Positions 1 to 7,930 of a DNA stretch of 33,517 nucleotides are shown here, piece after piece. The position numbers and the translations under genes are program-made. Within the stretch, counting starts at the first letter, position 1; every line of letters starts with the position of its first letter. The DNA comes from JANNHP01 sp031404455 (GTDB lineage: Bacteria > Planctomycetota > JAJSAM01 > JAJVHW01). The DNA lies in the NCBI GenBank assembly GCA_031404455.1, contig JANNHP010000264.1, positions 1 to 33,517 of the forward strand, read 5' to 3'. The notes under the pieces are model-generated. The model did not search any database. It saw only the letters and a program-made list of their open reading frames with translations, and was not told the DNA's origin.

Positions 1-217
1 CAGCGATGTATTCGTGTCGGCGGCGGGGGCAGTGCCCGTATCCGGCTACTGTCTGGTGACGGTCTTTGCCAACGGGATCCCAAGCGCCTCGGCGCGCGGC
101 CTGGGCGGGAGCGGGGGGCTTCGCCGCGGGGCGCGCGGCGCCGGGCTGCGCCGGACGCGGCGCCGGAGTCTTGCCGGAGCCCGGGTTGGGGTTCGGGCGA
201 CGTGTGGGATCGGTCAT
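1..217 (-). CDS. N-terminal part of an unknown protein, cut by the window edge
   Basis: An open frame starts with ATG at 217 and runs without a stop to base 1, giving about 72 residues. A good ribosome binding site (GGAGG) lies about ten bases upstream on the minus strand. The first 45 or so residues are rich in Pro, Ala and Arg and look disordered. Then comes a less biased stretch with Trp, Asp and His (WDPVGKDRHQT) followed by a Cys and an Arg cluster. There is no signal peptide or membrane segment. The gene lies 94 bases after the two-helix membrane protein at 312-1382 and may belong to the same transcript. I do not recognise the family. The start is well supported, the function is unknown. 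Confidence 0.55.
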   Translation of the reverse strand, partial: MTDPTRRPNPNPGSGKTPAPRPAQPGAARPAAKPPAPAQAARRGAWDPVGKDRHQTVAGYGHCPRRRHEYIA

Positions 218-311
218 CGGAAGAGAACCTCCATCGGCGGGACGAGCGCCGGGCTCCCGCGGTGCGTGCGGTCCCGACGAATGGACGGACGGACACGAGG
301 ATCGGCGGCCG

Positions 312-1382
312 CTAGACACCACCGCCGGACGGGGACGGGGGATCCTTCGGCCGCTCGTCGCCGAGCTTGCGCTCGAACATGGCCCGGAAGTCGGCCGGGC
401 TCACGCCGGAGACCGTCCTTCTTCGGCCGCCGCGGCGGACGAGATACACGATCCCGAAGACGAGCGCCAGAAAAGCCGTCATGACGCCGAGGCTGGTCCA
501 CGTCTTCGCCTCGGCCTTCGGCTTCTCGATGATCGAGACGGTGCGCCCGATGAGCCACGGCGCTGACCTCAGCTTGCCGTGCTTCGTCTCGTACGTCACC
601 GTGCGATAGAAGACCGCGTCGAGCTCCATTCCGTCGTAGCCCTCGTCGAACTCGGGCGGCCGGTCGAGCAGGTCGAAGAACACGATGGGGGACTCGTCGT
701 CGGGGTCCGCGATCGGTCCGCGGAAGACGTCCACGCGCCCAGCGACCGGCTGGTCGAGCCTGACCGCCCCGAAGCTGTGGTGGATGACGCCCCGCATGCG
801 GACGAACTGTCCGCGGTAGGCCTCGGGGTTCTCCATGACCTCGGCGTAGTGGAGGTTCAGCGAGAACTGCAGGTTCTCCTCGATGAACTTCTCGTCGAGG
901 TTCGCCATCACCTCGAGGGCGTGGCGCCACGCAGGCTCCTCGGCGAAGTCGGTGCGGTCCTTCACTTCGAAGAGCTCCGGCCCGAAGAGTTTCTCGGCGA
1001 ACGCGCGCTTCTCGTCGCGCGCCTTCTCGGTGGACGCGATCGCTTCGGCCGTGGTGCCGGTCTCGACCTTCGCAGGCCTCGCGAACACCGGGTCCGAGGT
1101 CTCCTGCGGGCGGGAGAAAGTCCAGGCGGCGAGTGCCGCCCCGAACGCCATGACCACCCACATCAGCCGTCTGAAGATGGCCGGGTTCGACACGGCGGAC
1201 GTCTGCCGGGCGGGCGCGAGCCAGTCGCGGTCGCGGGTGCGCTTGCGCTTCGAGCGCCGCGGGCGGGGCATCGGCGGGACGCCGCCCTCGCCGGGCGGCT
1301 TCGGGTCGTCGGTCACGCGATCCTTCTCTCCGAGGCGGGGCGCGGACGGAAACGATTCGGGTGCGCCGTGCCGCGGGCTCAT
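312..1382 (-). CDS. Membrane protein with two transmembrane helices and a soluble central domain, unknown function
   Basis: The protein is 356 residues long. ATG at 1382 overlaps the stop of the upstream exbD by four bases (ATGA), so the two are translationally coupled. Residues 1-65 are polar and basic (a PRRSKRKRTRDRDW patch). A first hydrophobic helix spans about residues 70-89 and a second about 295-315, ending in an Arg-rich patch (RRGGRRR) and a short polar tail. The roughly 200-residue domain between the helices would be periplasmic. It has a compact beta-rich look around a YRGQFVRMRGVI segment, reminiscent of an OB-fold, but I cannot assign a family. Coupling to exbD suggests a structural or accessory part of the ExbBD machine. 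A downstream GTG could be an alternative start, but ATG with the 4-base overlap fits best. Confidence 0.8.
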   Translation of the reverse strand: MSPRHGAPESFPSAPRLGEKDRVTDDPKPPGEGGVPPMPRPRRSKRKRTRDRDWLAPARQTSAVSNPAIFRRLMWVVMAFGAALAAWTFSRPQETSDPVFARPAKVETGTTAEAIASTEKARDEKRAFAEKLFGPELFEVKDRTDFAEEPAWRHALEVMANLDEKFIEENLQFSLNLHYAEVMENPEAYRGQFVRMRGVIHHSFGAVRLDQPVAGRVDVFRGPIADPDDESPIVFFDLLDRPPEFDEGYDGMELDAVFYRTVTYETKHGKLRSAPWLIGRTVSIIEKPKAEAKTWTSLGVMTAFLALVFGIVYLVRRGGRRRTVSGVSPADFRAMFERKLGDERPKDPPSPSGGGV

Positions 1383-1858
1383 CGTCCGCTCCCGCGCGCG
1401 ACGGGCGGCCTGCCCATCGCGAACTCCACGTTCGCGATGCCGATCCGCTTCGCGAGGTTCACGACCGTCGTGACCTCGCTCCACGCAATGCGGGGGTCCG
1501 CGTCGATCGTGAGGGGCGCCGCTTGGACGCCCTTCTCGGTCCACGCGTCCTGCGCGGTCCGGAGCGACCGTTCGAGGTCGGCGTCGTCCGGGACGTTGCG
1601 GGAACCGAACTTCCGCGTGACGACGCCGCTCGCCTCGTCGAAGAGCATCGCGACGCGGATCTCGCTCGGCAGGGGCACGAAGGGCTGCTGCGAGTCGGGG
1701 ATGCCGCGGTCCTTCGGCAGCCACGTGTCGAACCGGCCTTCCAACTGCCGGAACTTGAACGAGCACATGAAGAAGACGCAGAGGCAGAAGATGACGTCCA
1801 CGAGCGGGACGACGTTGATGGCGACCGGGTTGTCGCGCGGGTCCTGTGTGCCGGCCAT
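1379..1858 (-). CDS. exbD: ExbD/TolR-family protein (copy 3, distal)
   Basis: This is a 159-residue ExbD/TolR protein: short cytoplasmic N-terminus, one transmembrane helix at about residues 14-33, and a periplasmic domain. The proton-relay Asp of the family is present at residue 21 in NVVPLVD. The helix carries three cysteines (residues 25, 27, 32), which is unusual, and is followed by SFKFRQLEG. The protein is a close paralogue of the copy at 2001-2471, with the same N-terminal layout and a 46-bp identical DNA block. Known role of the family: with ExbB/TolQ/MotA-type subunits it converts proton flow into mechanical work on a partner. An AGGAGG site lies seven bases before ATG. It sits downstream of a terminator-like hairpin, so it may have its own promoter, and it overlaps the next gene by four bases. 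Confidence 0.93.
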   Translation of the reverse strand: MAGTQDPRDNPVAINVVPLVDVIFCLCVFFMCSFKFRQLEGRFDTWLPKDRGIPDSQQPFVPLPSEIRVAMLFDEASGVVTRKFGSRNVPDDADLERSLRTAQDAWTEKGVQAAPLTIDADPRIAWSEVTTVVNLAKRIGIANVEFAMGRPPVARGSGR

Positions 1859-1897
1859 GTCGCGCCTCCTGTGAAGGGCGCGATCTCCTCGCCGCGC

Positions 1898-1927
1898 ATC
1901 CTAGCCCGGACTGGCGGAGCGTGTGGA
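1898..1927 (-). promoter_or_regulatory. Possible sigma-70-type promoter for the distal exbD
   Basis: On the minus strand a TCCACA (1927-1922) and a TAGGAT (1903-1898) are separated by 18 bases. Each matches the -35 or -10 consensus at four of six positions. The site lies between the terminator-like hairpin at 1950-1976 and the exbD start at 1858, exactly where a promoter would be needed to restart transcription. This is pattern matching only. Confidence 0.3.
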
Positions 1928-1936
1928 GCGAGGCGG

Positions 1937-1976
1937 CGAAAACGAAGAAGGCGCGCCGTCCTGGAAACGGCGCGCC
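1937..1976 (-). terminator. Intrinsic terminator after exbD copy 2
   Basis: A perfect 9-bp stem, GGCGCGCCG with CGGCGCGCC (1950-1958 and 1968-1976), closes a 9-base loop. On the minus strand it is followed by a T-rich run, TTCTTCGTTTTC, at 1948-1937. It begins about 25 bases after the stop of the exbD at 2001-2471. This is the only hairpin in the window with a clear U-tract. It splits the operon: exbB and two exbD genes lie upstream, the third exbD and the two-helix membrane protein lie downstream. Confidence 0.75.
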
Positions 1977-2000
1977 CTCGTGAAAGCGTTGTTCGGCGGA

Positions 2001-2471
2001 CTACTTCGATCCCGGCTTCTTCGGCGGGGCGCCCATCGCGAACTCGATCTTCTCGATTCCGCAGCGCTTGATGATGTTCACGACGGTGATGACCTCGCCC
2101 CACGGGATGCGGGCGTCGCCGTCGATCGTCACCGGGGCGTCGGGCTTGCCCTTCTGCACCCAGGCCTGGTGAGCTTCGAGGATCGACCTCTGCAGCTCCT
2201 CGTCCTGGGGAATGCTCCTCACGCCCATCTTGCGCGTGAGGACCTGGGTCGCCTCGTCCCACATGAGGGCTACGCGGACCTCGGAGATGAGCTCGAGTGA
2301 AGGAAGTCCCTCCGAGCCCTTGTCCTTCGGCAGCCACGAGTCGAACTTGCCCTCGAGCTGGCGGAACTTGAACGAGCACATGAAGAAGACGCAGAGGCAG
2401 AAGATGATGTCGACCAGCGGGACGACGTTGATCGCCATCGGGTTGTCGTTCGGATCTTGTGAACCGGCCAT
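2001..2471 (-). CDS. exbD: ExbD/TolR-family protein (copy 2)
   Basis: A 156-residue ExbD/TolR protein with one N-terminal helix at about residues 14-33 and a periplasmic domain. The family's essential Asp is at residue 21 (NVVPLVD). The helix again holds three cysteines, in FCLCVFFMCSF. An AGGAG site lies seven bases before ATG. Over the N-terminal 40 residues it is nearly identical to the copy at 1379-1858, and the two diverge in the periplasmic part (residues 45-110), so they probably contact different partners or form a heterodimer. ExbD acts as a dimer inside an ExbB pentamer in characterised systems. It is the last gene before the terminator at 1937-1976. Confidence 0.94.
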   Translation of the reverse strand: MAGSQDPNDNPMAINVVPLVDIIFCLCVFFMCSFKFRQLEGKFDSWLPKDKGSEGLPSLELISEVRVALMWDEATQVLTRKMGVRSIPQDEELQRSILEAHQAWVQKGKPDAPVTIDGDARIPWGEVITVVNIIKRCGIEKIEFAMGAPPKKPGSK

Positions 2472-2533
2472 GTCGAGCTCCTACGGGCATCTCGCCCGGC
2501 ACCCGCGGCAGTGGCCGCGGGATCGTGGACTTC

Positions 2534-3064
2534 CTAGTTCGTCGGCGGCTTGGAAGCCCCGACCTCGATCTTGTAGAGCGTGGACTCCGCGCAGGCCTGC
2601 ATGGCCTGCTGGATCATGCCGTAGGGCGCGTCCTTGTCCGCACGGATGGTCACCAGCACCGCAGAGAGGTACCTCGGCGGATTGGTGCCGGGCAACGGGA
2701 CGTCCTCACGCTTACGCTCGGCGACGAGCTTCAGTTGTTCGAGCAGGGCAAAGTAGTCGGGGTACTCGATGCCGGCGATCGCGAACTGCCAGTTGGTGAT
2801 GGCCCGGAACGTGGGCGTCAGACGGTCCGCGTCCGAGGTCGGGTCGCGGACCGGGTGGATGTTGATGACGCAGTACGGCGTTTCGTCGTCCTTGTTCACA
2901 TCGACGGCCTTGTCGGCCTGCGGAAGCTGCACTTCCGTCGATTCGCGGTGGCTCATGTCTCCGCCGACCATCAGGAAGAGCAGCAGCAGGAACATGATGT
3001 CGACCAGGGGTACGACGTTCACCGCGACGCTCTCTTCGACAGCCGGTGGGGCGTGCTTGCTCAT
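2534..3064 (-). CDS. exbD: ExbD/TolR-family protein (copy 1, next to exbB)
   Basis: A 176-residue ExbD/TolR protein. After a short cytoplasmic segment comes NVVPLVD with the conserved Asp at residue 22, then a Leu-rich helix (FLLLLFLMVGG) that lacks the cysteines of the other two copies. The periplasmic part is longer and different. It includes a CVINIHPVRDP segment and a C-terminal region (VTIRADKDAPYGMIQQAM) like the ExbD/TolR fold. It starts 36 bases after exbB and has GGAGAG about six bases before ATG. Being the most canonical copy and nearest exbB, it is the likely core stator subunit. Confidence 0.94.
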   Translation of the reverse strand: MSKHAPPAVEESVAVNVVPLVDIMFLLLLFLMVGGDMSHRESTEVQLPQADKAVDVNKDDETPYCVINIHPVRDPTSDADRLTPTFRAITNWQFAIAGIEYPDYFALLEQLKLVAERKREDVPLPGTNPPRYLSAVLVTIRADKDAPYGMIQQAMQACAESTLYKIEVGASKPPTN

Positions 3065-3100
3065 GGTTTCTCTCCGGGGCTGCGATCCCTGCTTTCGCGG

Positions 3101-3823
3101 CTAGTGCTGGGCGTGCTGCACAGCGACCGGCTTCAGGATGTCCACCGCCTCGACGTTCATGTTGAGGCACATCTTCGTGACCTTGTTCTTGAAGATGAAG
3201 TAGAGGACGAGGAACACGATCGCGATGAAGAGTCCCATCGTCGTGTTCACGAGCGACTCGTACACGCCGCCGGCGAGGTCCTTCGGCGTCGGAGCCTTCA
3301 GCGTCTCGATGACCTGGAAGGACGAGATCATGCCCGTGACCGTGCCGAGCAGGCCGAGCAGCGGGGCGATGTTGCCGAGGAGCGACAGGTAGCTGATCTT
3401 CGCCTGCAGAGCGAACGTCTCTTCGGCCGCGGCGAGCTCGAGCGAGCTGATCATCTCCTCATAGCCGGCCGCGCGCGAGCGCAGCGCCGAGCCCACGAGC
3501 GAGCCCACGTATCCGCCGCTGTTGTCGGCGACTTCCTGGGCCTCGTCGTAGTTGCCTTCCTCGAGGAGCGCCGAGAGCTCCTCGGAGACCTCGGGCGGCG
3601 AGATCTTCTCTCGCTTGATGTTGATGAAGTGCTCGATCGTGAGAGCCGTACCCGCGATGGAGATGCCGACCATGAGGTAGCCGACGATGCCGGTGGCCTC
3701 GAAGAGCTCCATCATCGACTTGCCCGGCGGGTGCGCCGCCTCTTCGGCGAACGCCGACTGGGAGACGACGGCCAGAGTCATCATGGCGAGAGCGACGAAG
3801 AGGGTCCTGCGCGACGCTTTCAT
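3101..3823 (-). CDS. exbB: MotA/TolQ/ExbB proton channel protein with an N-terminal signal peptide
   Basis: A 240-residue ExbB/TolQ protein. Residues 1-26 form an extra N-terminal signal sequence (basic start, hydrophobic core, SAFA cleavage-like end), as in some ExbB subfamilies. Three family helices follow: about residues 46-65, the stretch containing LLGNIAPLLGLLGTVTGM near 148-165, and a last one, VNTTMGLFIAIVFLVLYFIF, near 191-212. The conserved Gly/Thr-rich TM2-TM3 core of the proton channel is intact. The cytoplasmic loop between TM1 and TM2 carries the usual acidic helices. Known role: pentameric proton-conducting stator with ExbD. It leads the three exbD genes. The 91-base gap upstream, separating it from the TPR gene, contains two stem-loops. 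Confidence 0.95.
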   Translation of the reverse strand: MKASRRTLFVALAMMTLAVVSQSAFAEEAAHPPGKSMMELFEATGIVGYLMVGISIAGTALTIEHFINIKREKISPPEVSEELSALLEEGNYDEAQEVADNSGGYVGSLVGSALRSRAAGYEEMISSLELAAAEETFALQAKISYLSLLGNIAPLLGLLGTVTGMISSFQVIETLKAPTPKDLAGGVYESLVNTTMGLFIAIVFLVLYFIFKNKVTKMCLNMNVEAVDILKPVAVQHAQH

Positions 3824-3850
3824 GTCCTACGTTCCTTCCTTCCAGGGGTT

Positions 3851-3912
3851 GCCGAGCCGAACTCGGCGGGAGATGCCGTGACGGGGACTCCGGGCCTCGC
3901 CCAAGGCCGGAG
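3851..3912 (-). other. Two stem-loops between the TPR gene and exbB
   Basis: CTCCGG (3888-3893) pairs with CCGGAG (3907-3912), with further pairing inside, directly after the TPR stop. GCCGAG (3851-3856) pairs with CTCGGC (3862-3867) around a five-base loop. Neither is followed by a U-tract on the minus strand. They may act as RNA-processing or stabilising structures that separate expression of the TPR and exbB parts of the operon. Confidence 0.4.
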
Positions 3913-3914
3913 CT

Positions 3915-5012
3915 TTACTTTCTACCATCGATGTACGGAGAGCCCGGGAACTTTGTCTGGAGGTAGTCGAGGCGTTCCTTCGCCCGGTTCGCGTTGATCT
4001 TCTTGCGCTCCGCGTTGGTCTCGATCTCGGAGAGCGCCTTGAAGCAGTCGTGCGCCCCGCGCAGCGCGTGCTCGTACTCCGAGGTCGGCTCCCCCGAGAC
4101 CGGCGTGTAGAGCACGCAGCCGCGGAGGAAGGCGTAGAGGGCGTCGGTCAGGAGGTCCGCGTCGGGCTTCGCCCGGCCGGTCTCGTACATGATGTCGCCG
4201 AGTCCGTTCCACGCGCCCGCGAGGACGAGCGGCGGGACGTCGCGCGAGACCATGCTCCGGTACTTCGCCTCCGCCTCGGCCGTCTTCTTCTGACGGAAGA
4301 GACACCGCGCGATGCCGAGCTCGGCCTGGGCCTTCACGGAAGGGTCGGTCGCGCTGTCGAAGACCTGCTTGTAGGTCGCCGCGGCGCTCGCGAAGTCGCC
4401 GGTCGCCTCCTGCACCTGTCCCTTCAGGATGTTCAGGGGCGAGGTGTCGATGCCGGCCGCCTTGGCGCCGTCGAAGAGGAGCTTCAGCGCGGCGTCGGCG
4501 TCGGCCGCCTTGTTCTTCGCGAGGTAGGCGTGGATCAGGTTCTCGCCGCCGCCCTGCACGAGGAACTGGCACTTCGGGTACTGCTTGAAGAGCTCGCTGT
4601 ACACCGCGATGGCCTGGTCGGCGTCGCCCGCGCGCTTGTAGCTCGCGCCGAGGAGGTTCAGCACGTGCGGCTTCAGCACGGGGCGCAGATCGCCCTTCTT
4701 CCTCAGGTCCTCGAGGAGGGGGATCGCGTCGTTGAAGGAGCCCGTGTCGGCGTAGCCCTTCGCCCGCTTGAATTCGGGCGAGCCGCCGTAGTCGATCGAC
4801 TTGATGAGCTTCCACCCGAAGGTGAGCTTCGCCTTGCTCACGATCACGTTGCAGCCGTTCAGGTCCTCGGACTCGATCTTGCCGACCGACGTCGTGTTGT
4901 CCTTCTTCTTGATCGTGTCGTCGCCCTCGTCCTGGGCCTGCGCGACGGCCGCGCCGAAGCCGAGAGCGAAGAGCGCGAGGGCTGCGATGCCAACCCGGGA
5001 AACCGATTTCAT
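3915..5012 (-). CDS. Exported TPR-repeat protein
   Basis: A 365-residue protein with a clear signal peptide (residues 1-27, ending AVAQAQ). After an acidic/lysine-rich segment comes a short beta-type region (TSVGKIESEDLNG to IKSIDYGG). From about residue 80 to the end there are repeated helix-pair motifs of the tetratricopeptide type, for example GYADTGSFNDAIPLLEDL, LGASYKRAGDADQAIAVY and LGIARCLFRQKKTAEAEAKY. TPR arrays bind proteins, so it is probably a periplasmic adaptor. An AGGAGA site lies nine bases before ATG. It starts 34 bases after the larger TPR gene and precedes exbB, so all appear to belong to one transcription unit. No enzymatic motif was seen. Confidence 0.87.
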   Translation of the reverse strand: MKSVSRVGIAALALFALGFGAAVAQAQDEGDDTIKKKDNTTSVGKIESEDLNGCNVIVSKAKLTFGWKLIKSIDYGGSPEFKRAKGYADTGSFNDAIPLLEDLRKKGDLRPVLKPHVLNLLGASYKRAGDADQAIAVYSELFKQYPKCQFLVQGGGENLIHAYLAKNKAADADAALKLLFDGAKAAGIDTSPLNILKGQVQEATGDFASAAATYKQVFDSATDPSVKAQAELGIARCLFRQKKTAEAEAKYRSMVSRDVPPLVLAGAWNGLGDIMYETGRAKPDADLLTDALYAFLRGCVLYTPVSGEPTSEYEHALRGAHDCFKALSEIETNAERKKINANRAKERLDYLQTKFPGSPYIDGRK

Positions 5013-5046
5013 CGTCGTCGTCTCCTGTTCGGTCCTGTGACTCGTC

Positions 5047-7914
5047 CTAGAACTTCTTCTTCAGCTCCGCGATCGTCGCCTCGAACAGCGCCTTGTAGCC
5101 GTACTTCCCGTCGTCGAACGTGGCGCTGATGTTGCGCTGGGCGTCCTTGACGTTGAGCTGCGCGTCCTTGTAGTCGCCGTTGTCCATCAACGCCCGGATC
5201 AGGTGGTAGCGGGCCGCCCAGTAGGTCTCGGGGCTGGTGTCGGGCTTCAGCGTCTGGAGCAGCGGCGTGAAGATCGTCCGGAGCGCGCGCGTCAGACGGC
5301 TCTTGTCGTTGTCCTTCGCGAACGACAGACGCTCCGAGACGCCCCACTCGAGGTAGGCGTACACGAGCTCCTGCTTCGCCTTCTGCACGGCGTTGTCGAG
5401 ACGGTTCGGAATCTTCGGGTTGACGAGCGGCTCCTGCTCGAAGAGGCGCGCGTAGATGCCCGCGGCCTTGACGTACTCGCCGAGGAAGCCGTACGTGCGC
5501 CCGAGGTTGATCGTCATGCGGTAGTCGGGCGTCTGGGCGAGCGCCGCCTCGTAGATCTCGGCGGCCTTCACCCAGTAGTCGAGCGCCTTCTTCGGGCCCG
5601 GCACCCAGTCCACGAAGCTCACGCGCGAGTCGGGGATGCCGTTGAAGGTCAGCCCGTACGAGAAGAAGCGGTTGCCGACGTCGGTCATCTCGCCGGCGTT
5701 CTGCGACGCCGTGCCGTCGACCTGCGGCTTGATGCTGATGTAATAGAAGCGCGCTGCGCGCTTCCAGAGGTCTTCGCCTTCGAGCGAACCGGGCTTCTCC
5801 TTGAACTTGTCGAGGCCCTGCTGGTCGAGCGCGCGGGCGAGCTGACCGGCGGGCCCGGCGACGGCGTTCTTGTCACGCGCCGCGAGATCGTTGACCCACT
5901 TCTCGGCTTCGTCGAACTTCCCCTGCGAGAGGAAGAGCCGGCCGCGGAGGTTCTGGATCTCCGGCCCCTTGGAGGGGTCCTTGGCCCAGTTCTTTTCGAG
6001 CGCGTCGATCGCGGCCGCGGCGTCGGCGATCCGGCCGAACGCGGGGAGCATGTAAAGCCGGGCGAGCGAGAGCCTGGCGATGTACTCCTGCTCGTCGAGC
6101 GCGCTCTGGACCGTCGGATCGATCGACTTGCCGCGCGCGGCCTCGATGGCGGCGATCGTCTCCCTGAAACTCGACTCGGCGAGGCCGTAGTTCGTCTTGG
6201 CGTCGGCTTCCTTCTGCTCGCTCGCGAGCTTCGCCGCATGCTGGAAGTAATCGAGTGCGATCTTGAGCCGCGCCTTGGTGTAGTCGGTGGAGTTCGTCTG
6301 AACCGTCTTCAGGACCTCGATCGCCCCGAGGAAGTCGCCCTCGCCTTCGAGGTTGTTCGCCTTCATGATCTGGACGTTCGAGGCGCGGGGGTGCTTCGGG
6401 TACTCGCGGATGAGGCGGTTCATCCCCTCGTCGATCTTCTCTTTGTAGTACTTGCGCTTGCCCGAGCGCTGCGCGAGAGCGTAGCAGTCGATCGCGCGCA
6501 CGAGGGCTTCGGCGGCGTTCTTCGCCTTCGGGAAGCGGTCAACGGCGGTCTGGTAGGCGAGCGACGCCTCCTCCATCCAGCCCCGCTTCTGGTAGGCGAA
6601 GCCGATGAGGAGGAGCGAGTCGCAGCCGGCCTCCTGCTCGTCCGCCGTGCCCGCGGTCTCGGCGATGACCTGACGGGCGATCGCGATGCCGCGATCGAGG
6701 TCGTTCGCGGCGACCCTCAGCTCCGCCGTCTTCATCTTGTCGAGGTACGTCCCGCCGCCCGCGCGGTCGACGATCTCGCGGCCCCACGCGGCGCCGATGC
6801 CGGCGGGGTCGATCTTGATCATCCCCTTGCCGGTCTCGATGCTGCCCTTGACGTCGCCCGACGCGAACTGCGCGTCGGCGACCTCGCGGGCGACGGCCAT
6901 CGACTGCGGCGATTCCCAGGGCTCGGGGGTGCTGTCGAAGAAGTCCTGACCGACCGCGATGACGTCGGCCGGCTTCTTCATCTCTTTCAGGATGAGCATC
7001 TTCTGCAGCATCCCGTAGCAGACGATGTCGACGACGTCCCGCGCGCCGATCGGCCAGACCAGCTTCGGCTTGTTGTCGGGGCCGGTGACCTTCACCTTCT
7101 CGCCCCACGACTCGCGCACCTGGATCGCCTGGTCGATGCTCGCCACGCCCTCCGCGGGCTTGCCGATCTCCTTCAGACAGAGACCGACGTCGATCGCCGC
7201 GTAGATGTTGAAGATGGTGTCGGTGTACTCGAGGTCGAACTCGCCGTATTCGTACAGGGCCGAGTTGCAGAGCTCGATCCGCTTGCCGGAGCCGGGCGAG
7301 AAGAGCAGCGAGTGGAAGTAGAGCGTGCGGGCGTAGTTGTAGCGGGCCGACATGAGCTTGAACTCGATGTCGTCGTCCTTGGGGTCGATCGCCTTCAGCT
7401 CCTCGATACGCTGCTTCGACGCCGCCTCGGCGCGCAGGAAGAGCCCGTCGCCCTCGGAGCGGAGCGCCTCGAGCACCTTCTCGTCCTTCAGCTTCTTGAT
7501 CGCCTGGGTGATCGTCTCGCCGATCGTCCCGTAGAGGTCGGGCAGTCCGTTGCGGCAGTCCTCGGAGGCCTGGGTGCCCTTGTACGTCTCGATGAACTTC
7601 TCTTTCGCCGTGAGCACCTTGACGAGCTCGTCCTTCCTCTTGACGAGGTCGTCGAGCTTCATCGCCAGTTCCTGCGCGACGTCGAGCTTGATCAGGTCGA
7701 TGATCGCCTTCGCCTCGGGTCCGGTGGCGGCCCCGCCCGTCTTCTCGACCACGCCGAGCAGGCGCTCGGCGAGGTCGGGGTAGCCGTTCGCGACGAGGGC
7801 CTTCGCGAAGTCGATGTCGTCCTTCTTGTTCAGGACCCTCTCGGTCGGGCCATCGGCGAGTGCCAGGGCCGGCAGCGCGAGGAAGAGGCCTGCGGCGATG
7901 AGACGTCGTTTCAT
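5047..7914 (-). CDS. Large exported TPR-repeat protein
   Basis: A 955-residue protein. I place the start at ATG 7914, where a signal peptide begins (MKRRLIAAGLFLALPALALA) with GGAG about nine bases upstream. A TTG 33 bases further upstream would put a polar tail before the signal and is less likely. Residues 22-150 form long charged helices with coiled-coil character (KRKDELVKVLTAKEKFIE). The rest is a long array of TPR-like helical pairs, for instance LLIGFAYQKRGWMEEASLAY, SLARLYMLPAFGRIADA, LRGRLFLSQGKFDEAEKW and NLGRTYGFLGEYVKAAGIY. It resembles periplasmic scaffold proteins. It lies 16 bases after the TonB-like toroid gene and 34 before the smaller TPR gene, which suggests a physical complex. 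Confidence 0.88.
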   Translation of the reverse strand: MKRRLIAAGLFLALPALALADGPTERVLNKKDDIDFAKALVANGYPDLAERLLGVVEKTGGAATGPEAKAIIDLIKLDVAQELAMKLDDLVKRKDELVKVLTAKEKFIETYKGTQASEDCRNGLPDLYGTIGETITQAIKKLKDEKVLEALRSEGDGLFLRAEAASKQRIEELKAIDPKDDDIEFKLMSARYNYARTLYFHSLLFSPGSGKRIELCNSALYEYGEFDLEYTDTIFNIYAAIDVGLCLKEIGKPAEGVASIDQAIQVRESWGEKVKVTGPDNKPKLVWPIGARDVVDIVCYGMLQKMLILKEMKKPADVIAVGQDFFDSTPEPWESPQSMAVAREVADAQFASGDVKGSIETGKGMIKIDPAGIGAAWGREIVDRAGGGTYLDKMKTAELRVAANDLDRGIAIARQVIAETAGTADEQEAGCDSLLLIGFAYQKRGWMEEASLAYQTAVDRFPKAKNAAEALVRAIDCYALAQRSGKRKYYKEKIDEGMNRLIREYPKHPRASNVQIMKANNLEGEGDFLGAIEVLKTVQTNSTDYTKARLKIALDYFQHAAKLASEQKEADAKTNYGLAESSFRETIAAIEAARGKSIDPTVQSALDEQEYIARLSLARLYMLPAFGRIADAAAAIDALEKNWAKDPSKGPEIQNLRGRLFLSQGKFDEAEKWVNDLAARDKNAVAGPAGQLARALDQQGLDKFKEKPGSLEGEDLWKRAARFYYISIKPQVDGTASQNAGEMTDVGNRFFSYGLTFNGIPDSRVSFVDWVPGPKKALDYWVKAAEIYEAALAQTPDYRMTINLGRTYGFLGEYVKAAGIYARLFEQEPLVNPKIPNRLDNAVQKAKQELVYAYLEWGVSERLSFAKDNDKSRLTRALRTIFTPLLQTLKPDTSPETYWAARYHLIRALMDNGDYKDAQLNVKDAQRNISATFDDGKYGYKALFEATIAELKKKF

Positions 7915-7930
7915 CGAGGAGATCTCCGGG

